Shown: positions 24,760 through 34,611 of the stretch, piece by piece
How positions within the stretch are numbered: position 1 is the first letter of the stretch
Layout of the letters: every line of letters begins with the position of its first letter
Assembly: GCA_963837655.1 (NCBI GenBank)
Contig: CAWIOK010000014.1
Coordinates: forward strand, 1 to 64,000
Direction of reading: 5' to 3'
Length of the DNA stretch: 64,000 bases
Origin: CAVVSD01 sp963837655
GTDB lineage: Bacteria; Actinomycetota; Thermoleophilia; Solirubrobacterales; Solirubrobacteraceae
Made by a program: the position numbers and the translations under genes
The notes under the pieces: generated by a model
Told to the model about the DNA's origin: nothing
Database searches by the model: none
The model's input: only the letters and a program-made list of their open reading frames with translations

Positions 24760-25386
24760 CTACGCGTTCTTGATGACGATGCCTTCGAGGACGTCGGCGA
24801 CGCGCTCCGTCGCGTCGATCGCGTCCTCGAGCCGGTCGAAGATGTCCTTCCAGCGGATGACGACCATCGGGTCGATCCCGTTCTCGAAGAGCGACGCGAC
24901 CGCCTCTCGCGCGACACGGTCGCCCTCGTTCTCCAGCCGGTGGATCTCGACCACGAACTGCGAGATCGGCGCGAACGAGCGAAGACGCGGCATCCCCTGC
25001 GCGATCTGACGGCAGGCGTCGAGCAGGATCGACGCGAGCACCTGCGCCTGGTCCATCGGCGCCTCGATCTTGTAGAGGACGAGGAGGTCGGAGGACTCCT
25101 CGGTGAAGTCGAGCACGTCGTCGAGGGCCGAGGCGAGCTGGAGGATGTCCTCGCGCTCGATCGGCGTCACGAACGTCTGGTTGAGACGCTGGAGGATGTC
25201 GTGGGTGACCCGGTCGCCCTCGTTCTCGACGGCCTTGATCTCACGCGCGAGATCCCGGCGCTCGGGGAAGTCCGCGAGCATCTGATCCAACAGCTCGGCC
25301 GCCCGCACGAGGTTGCCCGTGGACTCCTCGAACAGGTCGAAGAACTCCCGGCCCTGCGGGACGAACACCTGGGACAATCTGACCAC
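24760..25386 (-). CDS. DUF47/PhoU-like phosphate transport accessory protein
   Basis: A 208-residue all-helical protein of the DUF47 (Pit accessory) family. It has the characteristic REFFDLFEE opening and two three-helix repeats, each with an ENEGDRV motif (about residues 60 and 160) that binds metal clusters in PhoU-like proteins. Such proteins modulate the neighbouring Pit transporter. The GTG start at 25386 was chosen because homologues begin just before this Arg-Leu...FF segment and because a CATTGT hexamer lies 7 nt upstream, leaderless style. Longer frames upstream run through the Pho box and are not plausible. Confidence 0.9.
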   Translation of the reverse strand: MVRLSQVFVPQGREFFDLFEESTGNLVRAAELLDQMLADFPERRDLAREIKAVENEGDRVTHDILQRLNQTFVTPIEREDILQLASALDDVLDFTEESSDLLVLYKIEAPMDQAQVLASILLDACRQIAQGMPRLRSFAPISQFVVEIHRLENEGDRVAREAVASLFENGIDPMVVIRWKDIFDRLEDAIDATERVADVLEGIVIKNA

Positions 25387-25409
25387 GACCGCGACAATGG
25401 GCCAATCCC

Positions 25410-25437
25410 GTGAACGCGATGTGAACAAGCTGTTAAC
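25410..25437 (-). promoter_or_regulatory. Pho-box-like array: three direct repeats at 11-nt spacing
   Basis: On the minus strand GTTAAC, GTTCAC and GTTCAC occur at exact 11-nt intervals (plus coordinates 25432-25437, 25421-25426, 25410-25415). GTTCAC-type direct repeats with 11-nt periodicity are the known binding pattern of actinobacterial PhoP. The array ends about 10 bp upstream of the CATTGT -10 of the DUF47-pit operon and overlaps the stop codon of the upstream metal-binding lipoprotein gene. Confidence 0.7.
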
Positions 25438-26366
25438 TACGCCGGCAACGAGCAGTGCGACGCGCCGTCGGTGAAGCCCTCCGCCATCGCCTGGGCGTTG
25501 AAGCGCACCGACGTGAGGTACGTCGCTCCCGTCGAGTCCTTGGGCCCCAGTGAGTCCGCCCACAGGGCCGGCCCCACCTTCGCGCCCGCCTCGGCGGCGA
25601 TCGCCTTCTCGAGCCTCGGGTTCACCGAGGACTCGGGGAAGATCGTGGAGACGTGCTCGCGCCGGATGGTGCGGACGAGCGCCTGCGTCTCGCCCGCGGA
25701 GGCGCGCGCCTCGGTGGACAGGGCGGGGATGACGGCGCCGACGACGGCGATCCCGTAGCGGTCGGCGAAGTAGCCCAGCGCGTCGTGGTTGGTGACGAGC
25801 CGCCGCTCGTCGCGCGGGATCCGGTTCATGCAGCGCCCGATCGCGGTGTCCAGCGCCTCCAGTCGCGCGAGGTAGGTCTCGGCGTTGGCGTCGTAGATCG
25901 CGGTCCCGCCCGCGTCCGCGCCCGCCAGCGCGTCACGGATCCGGCGCACGGCGGTCTCGACGTTGCGCGGGTCCTGCCACCAGTGCGGGTCGACCTCGCC
26001 TCCCTCGCCCCTGCGCGTATGGATGTCGTCGATGAGCGTGACCACGTGCGCATCCGTGCCGGCTGCCTTCACCAGGCCGCCGAGCCAGGCGTCGACGTCG
26101 CCCCCGGACTGCAGGACGAGCCCGGCGCCGCTCAGGGCGCGGGCGTCGCCCGGCCGTGGCTCGTAGTCGTGCGGGTCGGAGTTCGGCGTGAGGATCGCGG
26201 TGACCGACGCGCGGTCGCCGGCGATGTTGCGCGCGAGGTCGGCCAGCTGCGTCGTCGTGGCCACGACACGCGGCCCGCCCTTGCCAGGGTCATCGTCGCC
26301 GGATCCGCACGCGGCGAGGCCCAGGGCGAGGGACAGCATGCAGGCGAGTGCGAGGAGCGGGCGCAT
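25437..26366 (-). CDS. Metal ABC transporter substrate-binding lipoprotein (ZnuA/TroA family)
   Basis: A 309-residue cluster A-I solute-binding protein for Zn or Mn. A lipoprotein signal peptide ends in the lipobox LAAC (Cys20). Likely metal ligands are His in DPHDYEP (about 67), His in DPHWW (about 127), His in VTNHDALGYF (about 194) and Asp in the C-terminal WADSLG (about 270). A His/Asp-rich loop such as many ZnuA carry is absent, so Mn is as likely as Zn. No ATPase or permease gene is adjacent, so it must work with components elsewhere. A Fur-type palindrome (26383-26397) overlaps its promoter. Confidence 0.88.
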   Translation of the reverse strand: MRPLLALACMLSLALGLAACGSGDDDPGKGGPRVVATTTQLADLARNIAGDRASVTAILTPNSDPHDYEPRPGDARALSGAGLVLQSGGDVDAWLGGLVKAAGTDAHVVTLIDDIHTRRGEGGEVDPHWWQDPRNVETAVRRIRDALAGADAGGTAIYDANAETYLARLEALDTAIGRCMNRIPRDERRLVTNHDALGYFADRYGIAVVGAVIPALSTEARASAGETQALVRTIRREHVSTIFPESSVNPRLEKAIAAEAGAKVGPALWADSLGPKDSTGATYLTSVRFNAQAMAEGFTDGASHCSLPA

Positions 26367-26375
26367 GGCGACGCG

Positions 26376-26397
26376 ACGTTAGCAAGAATGATTCTCA
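26376..26397 (-). promoter_or_regulatory. Fur/Zur-type operator next to the -10 of the metal-binding lipoprotein gene
   Basis: CAAGAATGATTCTCA (26383-26397) is a 7-1-7 imperfect inverted repeat whose inner AGAAT-G-ATTCT is perfect. It resembles Fur-family boxes such as TGAGAATNATTCTCA. It directly abuts a minus-strand TAACGT -10 (26381-26376), so bound protein should repress. The Fur-family protein at 623-1075 is a candidate ligand. Confidence 0.5.
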
Positions 26398-26426
26398 TGC
26401 GCACGAAGTGCGCGCGCAGGCTCGCG

Positions 26427-26654
26427 TCAGTCCCAGGTGTGCCGATCGCCCCAGCCGCCGGCGCCCAGCCGGCGACCGTCCGCGCCGGTGGCCTCGAGGC
26501 GCGCGGCGCGGGTCCACGGCGACGTGCGCGACGTTGCGGACTCCACGGGCGGCGTGTGATCGCGCAGGAACCGCTCGACGGCGGCGACGACTGCCGCCGC
26601 CTCCTCGGGCGAGGCGGGCGTGATGAGCTGCAGCTGGGGGCGGCGGTTCGGCAT
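26427..26654 (-). CDS. Acyl-CoA carboxylase epsilon-subunit-like small protein
   Basis: A 75-residue protein resembling the AccE/PccE small subunit of actinobacterial acyl-CoA carboxylases. It has a PASPEEAAAVVAAVERFL helix near the N-terminus and a C-terminal SPWTRAARLEA segment ending in a Gly/Trp-rich tail, the usual two-part layout. These subunits stabilise the alpha-beta carboxylase complex. The ATG at 26654 was preferred to the longer frame because the conserved part begins right after it. It lies about 0.7 kb from the beta subunit gene, separated by yceI. Low sequence conservation in this family limits certainty. Confidence 0.65.
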   Translation of the reverse strand: MPNRRPQLQLITPASPEEAAAVVAAVERFLRDHTPPVESATSRTSPWTRAARLEATGADGRRLGAGGWGDRHTWD

Positions 26655-26748
26655 GGTCAGACGGGCGTTGGGCAGACTAGAGGACGGCCGAAAAACACTT
26701 GCTCTAGCATGCGTCGCCTCCGCTGTCCCCCCGCCTCCAAGGAGTTGC

Positions 26749-27276
26749 ATGCCTCTCTCCGGCACCTACGCAGTCGATCCCGTCCACTCGAGCGTCCGCT
26801 TCCGCGTCCATCACGGCGGCATCGCCTTCTTCCGCGGCTTCTTCGAGGGCTTCGAGGGCACGCTCGACGCGACCGGCGCCGAGCCCGTCCTGACGGGCTC
26901 CACGAAGGTCGAGAACATCTCGATCCGTCAGCCCGACTTCTTCCGCGGCCATGTCATGGGCGACGAGTTCTTCGCCGCCGACCAGTACCCGGAGATCTCG
27001 TTCAAGTCGACCGGCTTCAAGGAGTCCGGCGGCGACGTCACGATCGAGGGCGACCTCACGATCCGCGACAACACGAAGCCGATCACCGCGACGGGCACGC
27101 TCATCGGGCCCTCCGAGACGCACGCCGGGACCCGCGTGGCGCTCGACGTCGAGACGACGATCAAGCGCCAGGACTTCGGCGTGAACTGGGAGGCGCCGGC
27201 GCTGCCGGGCGGCGGCCCGTCGCTCGCCGACGACGTCACGCTGGAGTTCACCCTGCAGCTCGCAGCGCAGGACTAG
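26749..27276 (+). CDS. YceI-family protein
   Basis: A 175-residue lipocalin-like beta-barrel protein of the YceI family. Members bind polyisoprenoids or similar amphiphiles, and some respond to acid or osmotic stress. The opening GTYAVDPVHSSVRFRVHH and the central SISIRQPDFF-type strand pattern are diagnostic. There is no signal peptide, so it is cytoplasmic, unlike E. coli YceI. A strong Shine-Dalgarno (AAGGAG, 26739-26744) sits 4 nt before the ATG, which settles the start against longer frames. A double hairpin follows the stop. Confidence 0.9.
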   Translation: MPLSGTYAVDPVHSSVRFRVHHGGIAFFRGFFEGFEGTLDATGAEPVLTGSTKVENISIRQPDFFRGHVMGDEFFAADQYPEISFKSTGFKESGGDVTIEGDLTIRDNTKPITATGTLIGPSETHAGTRVALDVETTIKRQDFGVNWEAPALPGGGPSLADDVTLEFTLQLAAQD

Positions 27277-27330
27277 CCGATCGGGCTACGCCCGATCGGT
27301 CGGCGTTGCGTCGCAGGGCGACGCAGCGCC
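27277..27330. terminator. Double hairpin terminator between convergent yceI and carboxylase beta genes
   Basis: A perfect 10-bp stem with a 3-nt loop (27277-27286 / 290-299) starts immediately after the yceI TAG. It is followed by a second hairpin of 13 pairs with one G-T wobble and a 3-nt loop (27302-27314 / 318-330). Neither has a U-tract, as is common in high-GC actinobacteria. It probably terminates both convergent genes. Confidence 0.75.
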
Positions 27331-27347
27331 AGCCGGCGGGTCAGGGT

Positions 27348-28909
<1,562 letters not shown>

Positions 28910-28913
<4 letters not shown>

Positions 28914-30805
28914 GACGAGGCGCGGATGCTAGTACCGGTGGGGCCGCGCAGCGCCTCGAGCTCGGCGGCGAGCGTCTCTGTGTCGTAGGCGCCGATGTGG
29001 CGCCGGTCGCCGACGAAGAACGTCGGCGTCCCCCGTGCGCCGCTGGCCTCCGCGCTGGCGACGTCGCGCCGCACGCGGCTCGCGTGGCGCCCCTCGCGCA
29101 GGTCGTCGGAGAACCGGTCGACGTCGAGCCCCAGCTCGTCGGCGTACGCGATGAGGTCCTCGTAGTCGAGCCGGTCCTGGTGGCCGAACAGGAGATCGTG
29201 CATGTCCCAGAAGCGACCCTGCGCCCCGGCCGCCTCGGCGGCCTCGGCGGCGAGCTCGGAGTGCATGTGGACGTCGGGCAGCGGCAGGTGGCGGAACACG
29301 TAGCGCAGGTCGTCGCCGAAGCGCGCGTGCAGCTCGCGCACGGTGCCGGTCGCGCGGCTGCAGAACGGGCACTCGAAGTCCCCGTACTCGACGAGCGTGA
29401 GCGGCGCGTCCGGCGCCCCGCGGATGTGATCGCGCGCCGGGCTCACGGTCCGGTCGAGGAACAGGGGCAGCGTGGCGCTGCGCTCGCCGCGCAGCACCGC
29501 GGCGCCCTTGAAGATGACCCACCCGACGGCCGTCGCCAGGACGGCCGCAAGCAGCACGCCGACGGTCGCCTCCGAGTGCAGCCGCTCGTCGAACGCGAGG
29601 TCGGCGATGAGCAGGGAGACCGTGAAGCCGATGCCAGAGAGCGCCGCGCCGCCGAGTACCTGACCGGAGCCGACGCCCTGCGGGAAGGCGCCCAGGCCCA
29701 TGCGCACCGAACCGAGCGACGTCGCACCGATGCCGATGAGCTTGCCGACGACGAGCGCGATCACGACGCCCCACGTCACGGGGGAGGACAGCGCGTCGGC
29801 GAGGACGCCATCGCGCAGGTCCACCCCCGCGTTGGCCAGCGCGAACAGGGGGACGATCACGTAGCTCGTCCATGGGTGCAGGGCCGTCTGCAGCCGCTCG
29901 TTGAGGGACACCGCGCGGACGATGCTCTGCTTCGCCGACCAGCCGACACTGGGCAGGGGCGACTGGCGGAAGGCGCGGAACATCGACGTCGCCTCCTCGA
30001 CCTCCTCGCGGCTGGGCGGCCGGGCCGAGATGAGCAGGCCGGCGGCCATCGCCGCGATCGTCGGGTGCAGCCCGGACTCGACGGCGGCGACCCAGAGCAC
30101 CGCGCCGACCGCGGCGTAGAGCGACGTCCGCCAGACCTCGAGGCGGTTCATGACCGCGATGAGCACGAGGCATGCGACCGCGACGGCCACCGCGACGATG
30201 TCGATCGAGTCCGAGTAGACGATCCCGATCACGCTGACCGCAACGACGTCGTCGGCGATCGACAGCGTCAGCAGGAAGACGCGCAGCTGGGTCGGGCACG
30301 CGGGTCCCACGAGCGCCAGCGCCCCGAGCAGGAACGCGGTGTCGGTCCCGATCACGACGCCCCATCCGCTCGCGGCCTCGCCGCCGGGGTTGATCGCCAG
30401 GTAGATGAGCGCCGGGACGATGACGCCGCCGAGCGCCGCGAGGCCGGGCACGACGAGGTTGCGCCGGTCGGTCAGCTCGCCCATGGACAGCTCGCGGCGG
30501 ACCTCGAGGCCGACGACGAAGAAGAAGAGGACCATGAGTCCGTCGTCGACCCAGTGCCCGAGGTCCTTGGCGATCTCCGCGTCGCCGATGCGGACCGCGA
30601 GCTCGGTGTGCCAGAGCGAGAAGTACGAATCCGACAGCGGCGAGTTCGCCCACACCAGCGCCAGGAGCGTCGCCCCCAGCAGGACGCCCGCGCTCCCCGC
30701 CTCCGTGGCGAGGAAGGTGCGCACGGGCTGCGCGAGCTGGGCGACGAGGACGCGCCGTCGCGGCTCCGACTGGATCGGCGGAACCGGAGCGAGGACGCGC
30801 GTCAC
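28910..30805 (-). CDS. nhaA: NhaA Na+/H+ antiporter fused to a C-terminal DsbA-like thioredoxin domain
   Basis: A 631-residue fusion. Residues about 20-430 form an NhaA antiporter with about twelve hydrophobic segments and the paired aspartates in LSIADDVVAVSVI (about 165) that carry ion exchange. Residues about 450-625 form a DsbA/FrnE-like thioredoxin fold with the active-site CPFC (about 478) and a cis-Pro in RGTPTFFVG. The fusion is in one uninterrupted frame. Similar NhaA-thioredoxin fusions are known in actinobacteria. Which side of the membrane the redox domain faces is not determined from sequence. It is upstream of and coupled to the carboxylase beta gene. Confidence 0.93.
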
Positions 30806-30874
30806 CCGGTCAATCTACGCGCCGGATGTGCGAAGCATCTCCCTCGTGCACGCGTCCTCAGGTTCTGCGCGTTT

Positions 30875-30893
30875 CGGCGGGCCCGGCCCGCCG
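30875..30893. terminator. Perfect 8-bp GC hairpin between the SRPBCC-like gene and nhaA
   Basis: CGGCGGGC pairs with GCCCGCCG around a CCG loop. It lies downstream of the 30947-31603 gene and upstream of nhaA on the same strand, so it may terminate the former. The rest of the 141-bp gap shows no other clear element. Confidence 0.45.
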
Positions 30894-30946
30894 CTGCGAC
30901 GACCCGTGCATGCGCCGATCCCGCGGAGAACTTCCGGCCACACGCA

Positions 30947-31603
30947 CTAGCCGCGCGAGAACGGCCTGTGGTGCGCCGCGCCCAGATGGTCCAGCATCCC
31001 TTCGAGCACCTGCAGCGCCTCGCCGACCGGCAGCTCGGGGGCCTCGATGGCCGGAGCCGGGTCCGGTACCGGCGGCGTCGGGGCCGGCGGCTCGATCGGG
31101 GGCGCGGGGCTGGGATCGGGGCGCGGCACCGGCGGGGCCGGGTCCGGCATGGGTGCGGGTGGCGCCGGGATCTCCGCGGCCGGGCGACGGCGGAAGAGAC
31201 GTGCGAACATGCCGCGGCGGGGCGGCTCGACCGCCACCGGCTCGGGTTCCGGCTCGGGCTCGGGCTCGGGCTCCTCCATGGCGACGGGCTCCGGCTCCGG
31301 CTCGGGCTGCGGGATCGACCACGCCTCGTCCTCGGGAGCGACCCACCGCCGTGGATCGACCCACGACGGCTCGGCAGGCACGGCGGTCAGCGTCACGCGC
31401 GTCCCCCAGCCCGCCGAGTCGAGGGACACCGTGCCGCTTGCGCGTTCGCCCTCCCAGGCGACGGTGCTCTCTGGCTCGAGGCTGGTGATCCGAACGGCGC
31501 CGAACGGCGCGAGGTGGTGACGGAGGACATCCTCGTCGGAGACCTCCGCCCACAGCTCCGGCGGGGACTTCACGAGTCGTCGTTGGGCCTGCAGCTCATC
31601 CAT
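30947..31603 (-). CDS. SRPBCC-like protein with long Pro/Glu-rich tail
   Basis: A 218-residue protein with two parts. Residues about 5-75 look like a compact AHSA1/SRPBCC-type beta-sheet domain (the VKSPPELWAEVSD opening and the WGTRVTLTA strand), a fold that binds hydrophobic ligands. The rest is low-complexity: runs of Pro-Glu pairs (about 95-125), then a basic RLFRRRP patch, then a Pro/Ala/Asp-rich stretch, ending in a helical segment with a Leu-heptad feel. The start at 31603 was chosen because the longer frame has no coding character. The Pro-Glu pairs arise from a short CTCGGG-type nucleotide repeat. Function unknown; the SRPBCC call is tentative. Confidence 0.6.
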   Translation of the reverse strand: MDELQAQRRLVKSPPELWAEVSDEDVLRHHLAPFGAVRITSLEPESTVAWEGERASGTVSLDSAGWGTRVTLTAVPAEPSWVDPRRWVAPEDEAWSIPQPEPEPEPVAMEEPEPEPEPEPEPVAVEPPRRGMFARLFRRRPAAEIPAPPAPMPDPAPPVPRPDPSPAPPIEPPAPTPPVPDPAPAIEAPELPVGEALQVLEGMLDHLGAAHHRPFSRG

Positions 31604-31718
31604 GTCGCGGGCCCCTTCGACCCCGCGGAGGTCGTCTCCTGCGCCGACGGCGGCTTGCAACGTGCGTACCGCATCTCGGCCGGCGACTCGCGCGTCCCGC
31701 CGAGACGAGCTTCGAATC

Positions 31719-32798
31719 TCAGCCGCGGCGGGCGAGCCCCGTCTCGTAGGCGAGGACGACGGCCTGCACACGGTCGCGGAGCCCGAGCTTGGCGAGGATG
31801 TGCCCGACGTGCGTCTTGACGGTCTGCTCTCCGAGGATGAGCTCGGTGGCGATCTCGGCGTTGGACATGCCGCGCGCGAGCAGCCGCAGCACCTCCAGCT
31901 CGCGCGTCGTGAGCGAGGCGACCGCCTCGGGAGGCGCGCCGTCGTCGGCCGGCGCGGCGACGCGCGCGAACTGCTCGATGAGCTGCCGCGTGATCGAGGG
32001 CTCCAGGAGCGCGTCGCCGGCCGCGGCGACCCGGATCGCGTCCAGCAGGCGCGCGGCGGGCGCGTCCTTGAGCAGGAAGCCGCTGGCGCCGAGGCGCAGC
32101 GCGTCGTAGACGTACTCGCGGGTGTCGAACGTCGTCAGCATGAGCACCGCGGTCGCGAGCGCGGGGTCGCCGAGGATCGCCTCCGCGGCGCGCAGCCCGT
32201 CGAGCTCCGGCATCCGGATGTCCATGAGGACCACGTCGGGGCGCAGCCGGCGGACCACGTCGACCGCCACGTGCCCGTCGCCGGCCTCCCCGATGACGGT
32301 CATGTCGGGTTCGGACTCGACGATCACCCGGAAGCCCGCGCGCAGGAGCGCCTGGTCGTCGGCGATCGCGACGGTGATGGGCGCCTCGCGCGGCGGCGTG
32401 GCGGCCGGGACGTCGCCGTGCTGGATCTCGGCGATGCCGACCGGCTGGCCCACGCCGCGCAGCCGCAGCGCGCCCGCCGACCGCATCGGCGCCGGCGATC
32501 CCTGTCCCGCGAGCAGCCGGACGGTCTCCGAGGCGAGGACCTGGCCGGCCTGCGCCGCCTCGCACAGGCGCGTGGCGATGAGCGTGGCGTCGAAGTCGTT
32601 CTCGCCCGCATCGAGGCCGACGCGCTCCGCGCCGCCGCGTGCGAGGTCCACCGCGCAGGCGACCGCGTCCGCGGCGCTCAGGAAGGTCGCCGTGAGCCCG
32701 TCGATGTCCCGCGACGCCTCGAGGCCGCCGTGCGCGCGCAGCGCGTCGGGCGCCCCGTCGGGGGCCGGCTCCACGCGCAGGACGGCGGCGAACGGCAT
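31719..32798 (-). CDS. NarL/FixJ-type response regulator with an N-terminal relic cyclase-homology domain
   Basis: A 359-residue regulator. The C-terminal two-thirds is canonical NarL: a receiver (about 140-260) with the acidic pair Asp147-Asp148, acceptor Asp193 (LMDIRMPE) and Lys in FLLKD, then a LuxR-type helix-turn-helix (about 295-355, TTRELEVLRLLARG...VKTHV). The first 125 residues instead match the C-terminal part of class III adenylate/guanylate cyclases: the ATLIATRLCEAAQAGQVLAS helix and an LRLRGVGQPVGIAEI ending. The metal-binding aspartates and substrate residues are missing, so it is a degenerate sensor or dimerisation module. It is divergent from the DesK-type kinase cluster and is the likely partner regulator. 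Confidence 0.85.
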   Translation of the reverse strand: MPFAAVLRVEPAPDGAPDALRAHGGLEASRDIDGLTATFLSAADAVACAVDLARGGAERVGLDAGENDFDATLIATRLCEAAQAGQVLASETVRLLAGQGSPAPMRSAGALRLRGVGQPVGIAEIQHGDVPAATPPREAPITVAIADDQALLRAGFRVIVESEPDMTVIGEAGDGHVAVDVVRRLRPDVVLMDIRMPELDGLRAAEAILGDPALATAVLMLTTFDTREYVYDALRLGASGFLLKDAPAARLLDAIRVAAAGDALLEPSITRQLIEQFARVAAPADDGAPPEAVASLTTRELEVLRLLARGMSNAEIATELILGEQTVKTHVGHILAKLGLRDRVQAVVLAYETGLARRG

Positions 32799-32929
32799 GC
32801 GGGGAGGATCTTCGCCGCTCGGTCGGCGCGCGTCACCTGCGCGGGGGACGGGCGATCACCCGCGGGGGTGACGACGGCGGACGCGGCTGAGCGGAGGCTT
32901 GTGCTCGTTCACTACGAGAGGTCGCCGAG

Positions 32930-33448
32930 ATGCTCCGCTCCATGACGTCGCTCAAGCCTTCGATCACCCTGTTCGATGCTGTGCTCACCGCGGTGTTCGT
33001 GGCGCTGAGCGTGGCCTTCATGCTCGCGGTCGTCGACGACGAGGGCGGCTCCTGGGTCGCCGTGCCCTTGTTCACGCTGCTCCCGATGACCCTGCTCTGG
33101 CGCCGGACCGCGCCGCTGCACGCGCTCTGCGGCCTCATCGCCGCAGTCGGTCTCCACGTGGCGCTCTTCGGCACGATGACGCGCTGCGGGCTGTTCCTGC
33201 CGGTCGACTTCCTGCTCGTGTTCGCCGCCTCCGCCCGCCTGCCGTGGCGGCTCGCCGTCGCCGGCCTCGCGCTCGCGCTGGGTGCGGGCGTCCTGATGCT
33301 CGGCTTCGACCAGAGCGCCCCGCTGGACGAGGCGGGCGTGTTCATCGGCGTGCTCGTGACGGGCGTCTGGGCCGCCGGTGCCGCGCTGCACGCCTACGCG
33401 ACCCACAGCCCGGCGACGGCCGTGACGTTCGAGCCGGCCCGGTCCTGA
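32930..33448 (+). CDS. Kinase-less duplicate of the sensor membrane module
   Basis: A 172-residue membrane protein with about five hydrophobic segments and no cytoplasmic domain. It is clearly paralogous to residues 1-165 of the next gene product. Both begin M-L-x-S-M-T-S-L-K, share the TLLWRR and ALCG segments, and share a TRCGL.FP.(D/E)F segment followed by LVFAA.ARL. It ends with a short unrelated tail where its neighbour continues into a kinase region. It may be a remnant of a tandem duplication or a co-receptor that pairs with its full-length sibling. The ATG at 32930 was chosen because it aligns with the sibling start. Confidence 0.75.
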   Translation: MLRSMTSLKPSITLFDAVLTAVFVALSVAFMLAVVDDEGGSWVAVPLFTLLPMTLLWRRTAPLHALCGLIAAVGLHVALFGTMTRCGLFLPVDFLLVFAASARLPWRLAVAGLALALGAGVLMLGFDQSAPLDEAGVFIGVLVTGVWAAGAALHAYATHSPATAVTFEPARS

Positions 33449-33970
33449 CGCCGATTCACCCTTTCCAAGGAGGAGGTGCTTCGGAGATGCTTCCGTCCAT
33501 GACGTCGCTCAAGCGCTCGGTCACACCGTTCGATGCGCTGCTGACCCTGGCCGGCGTGGCCTTCGCCGTGCTGTTCGGGATCATGGTCGTCGGGGACGAG
33601 GGCGCGCCATGGGCGTTCGTGCCGGTGCTGACGCTCGTGCCACTCACGCTGCTGTGGCGGCGGGTGTCGCCGATCGGCGCGCTCTGCGGGTTCATCGCAG
33701 CGATCGGCCTGAGCGTCGCGCTGTTCGGGACGTACACCCGCTGCGGGCTCGTGTTCCCGATCGAGTTCTTCCTCGTCTTCGCGGCCGGTGCGCGGCTCGG
33801 GTGGCGCGGCGCGATGCTGGGGTGGCTGCTCGGGATCGCGGCGGCGTGCCTGACGCTGGGCTGGGACGCGAGCGCGCCGATCGCCGACGCGGGCATCTAC
33901 ATCTGCGTCCTGCTCACCGGCGTCTGGGCCATCGCACGCCTCGTCCACATGCGCGGCCGCAACGTCGAGC
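32930..33970 (+). repeat. Diverged tandem gene duplication (membrane module copies at 32930-33420 and 33487-33970)
   Basis: The two adjacent genes share start context, about 160 aligned residues of membrane region and conserved punctuation residues. The second copy continues into a kinase-like domain and the first stops. The nucleotide sequences have diverged substantially, so the duplication is not recent. Confidence 0.7.
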
Positions 33971-34611
33971 GGCTGCAGGAGCAGACCGCGGCGCTGCGCG
34001 AGGCGCGCGACGACCGGGCCCGGATGGAGGTCGCGATGGACCGGGCCCGGCTGTCGGCCGATCTCGACGAGCTGCTGCAGCGGCGCCTCGGCGAGCTCGC
34101 GAAGCTGGCCGAGCGCGGCGCCGGCGAGCGGGGTGCGGCGGCGACGGCGACGCTGGTCGACATCGAACAGGGCAGCCGGCGCACGCTGGAGGAGATGCGC
34201 GCGGTCGTCGGCGTCCTGCGCAGCGCCGACGAGACCGACCCCGTCGGCCCGCAGCCGACGCTCACCCACCTCGAGGCCATGCTCCTGCGCGCCAAGGGCG
34301 CGGAGGCCCGGCTGACGGTCGCCGGGAGCCCACGAGTGCTCCCGGCGGGCGTCGAGCTGTCGGCCTACCGGATCGTCGAGCACCTGCTCGACGCGCTCGA
34401 CGACGCCCCGGACGTCGACGTCAGGGTCGGCTTCGGGCCCGACGCGCTGGACATCACGGTCTCCGGACCCGCGGCGCGACGGGGTGTCGCCGCCACCGCG
34501 ATCGAGCGCGCACGCGAGCGGGCGGCCCTGCACAGCGGCACGCTGGAGGCGCAGACCCACGGCGGGCGCGCGGAGGCCGTCGCGCACCTGCCGATCACGG
34601 CCCTCGCATGA
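33487..34611 (+). CDS. DesK-type sensor protein with pseudokinase domain
   Basis: A 374-residue protein: about five transmembrane segments (1-155), a coiled-coil-like linker (157-185) and a histidine-kinase-like region (186-374). The HisKA_3 phospho-acceptor position is Asp194 (ADLDELL) instead of His, as seen by comparison with AELHDIV in the next gene. The ATPase N-box is also degenerate (EHLLDALDD for ESLTNALRYA) and no DxGxG or GxGxG loops are visible. It is therefore predicted to be catalytically dead and to act by heterodimerising with an active kinase. It has a very strong Shine-Dalgarno (33467-33478) and is coupled to the active kinase by a 4-bp ATGA overlap. Confidence 0.82.
   Translation: MLPSMTSLKRSVTPFDALLTLAGVAFAVLFGIMVVGDEGAPWAFVPVLTLVPLTLLWRRVSPIGALCGFIAAIGLSVALFGTYTRCGLVFPIEFFLVFAAGARLGWRGAMLGWLLGIAAACLTLGWDASAPIADAGIYICVLLTGVWAIARLVHMRGRNVERLQEQTAALREARDDRARMEVAMDRARLSADLDELLQRRLGELAKLAERGAGERGAAATATLVDIEQGSRRTLEEMRAVVGVLRSADETDPVGPQPTLTHLEAMLLRAKGAEARLTVAGSPRVLPAGVELSAYRIVEHLLDALDDAPDVDVRVGFGPDALDITVSGPAARRGVAATAIERARERAALHSGTLEAQTHGGRAEAVAHLPITALA

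Noticed and set aside
31230..31320. CTCGGG-type short tandem repeats
   Set aside because: They encode the Pro-Glu tail of the SRPBCC-like protein. A coding low-complexity tract, not a CRISPR or regulatory array.
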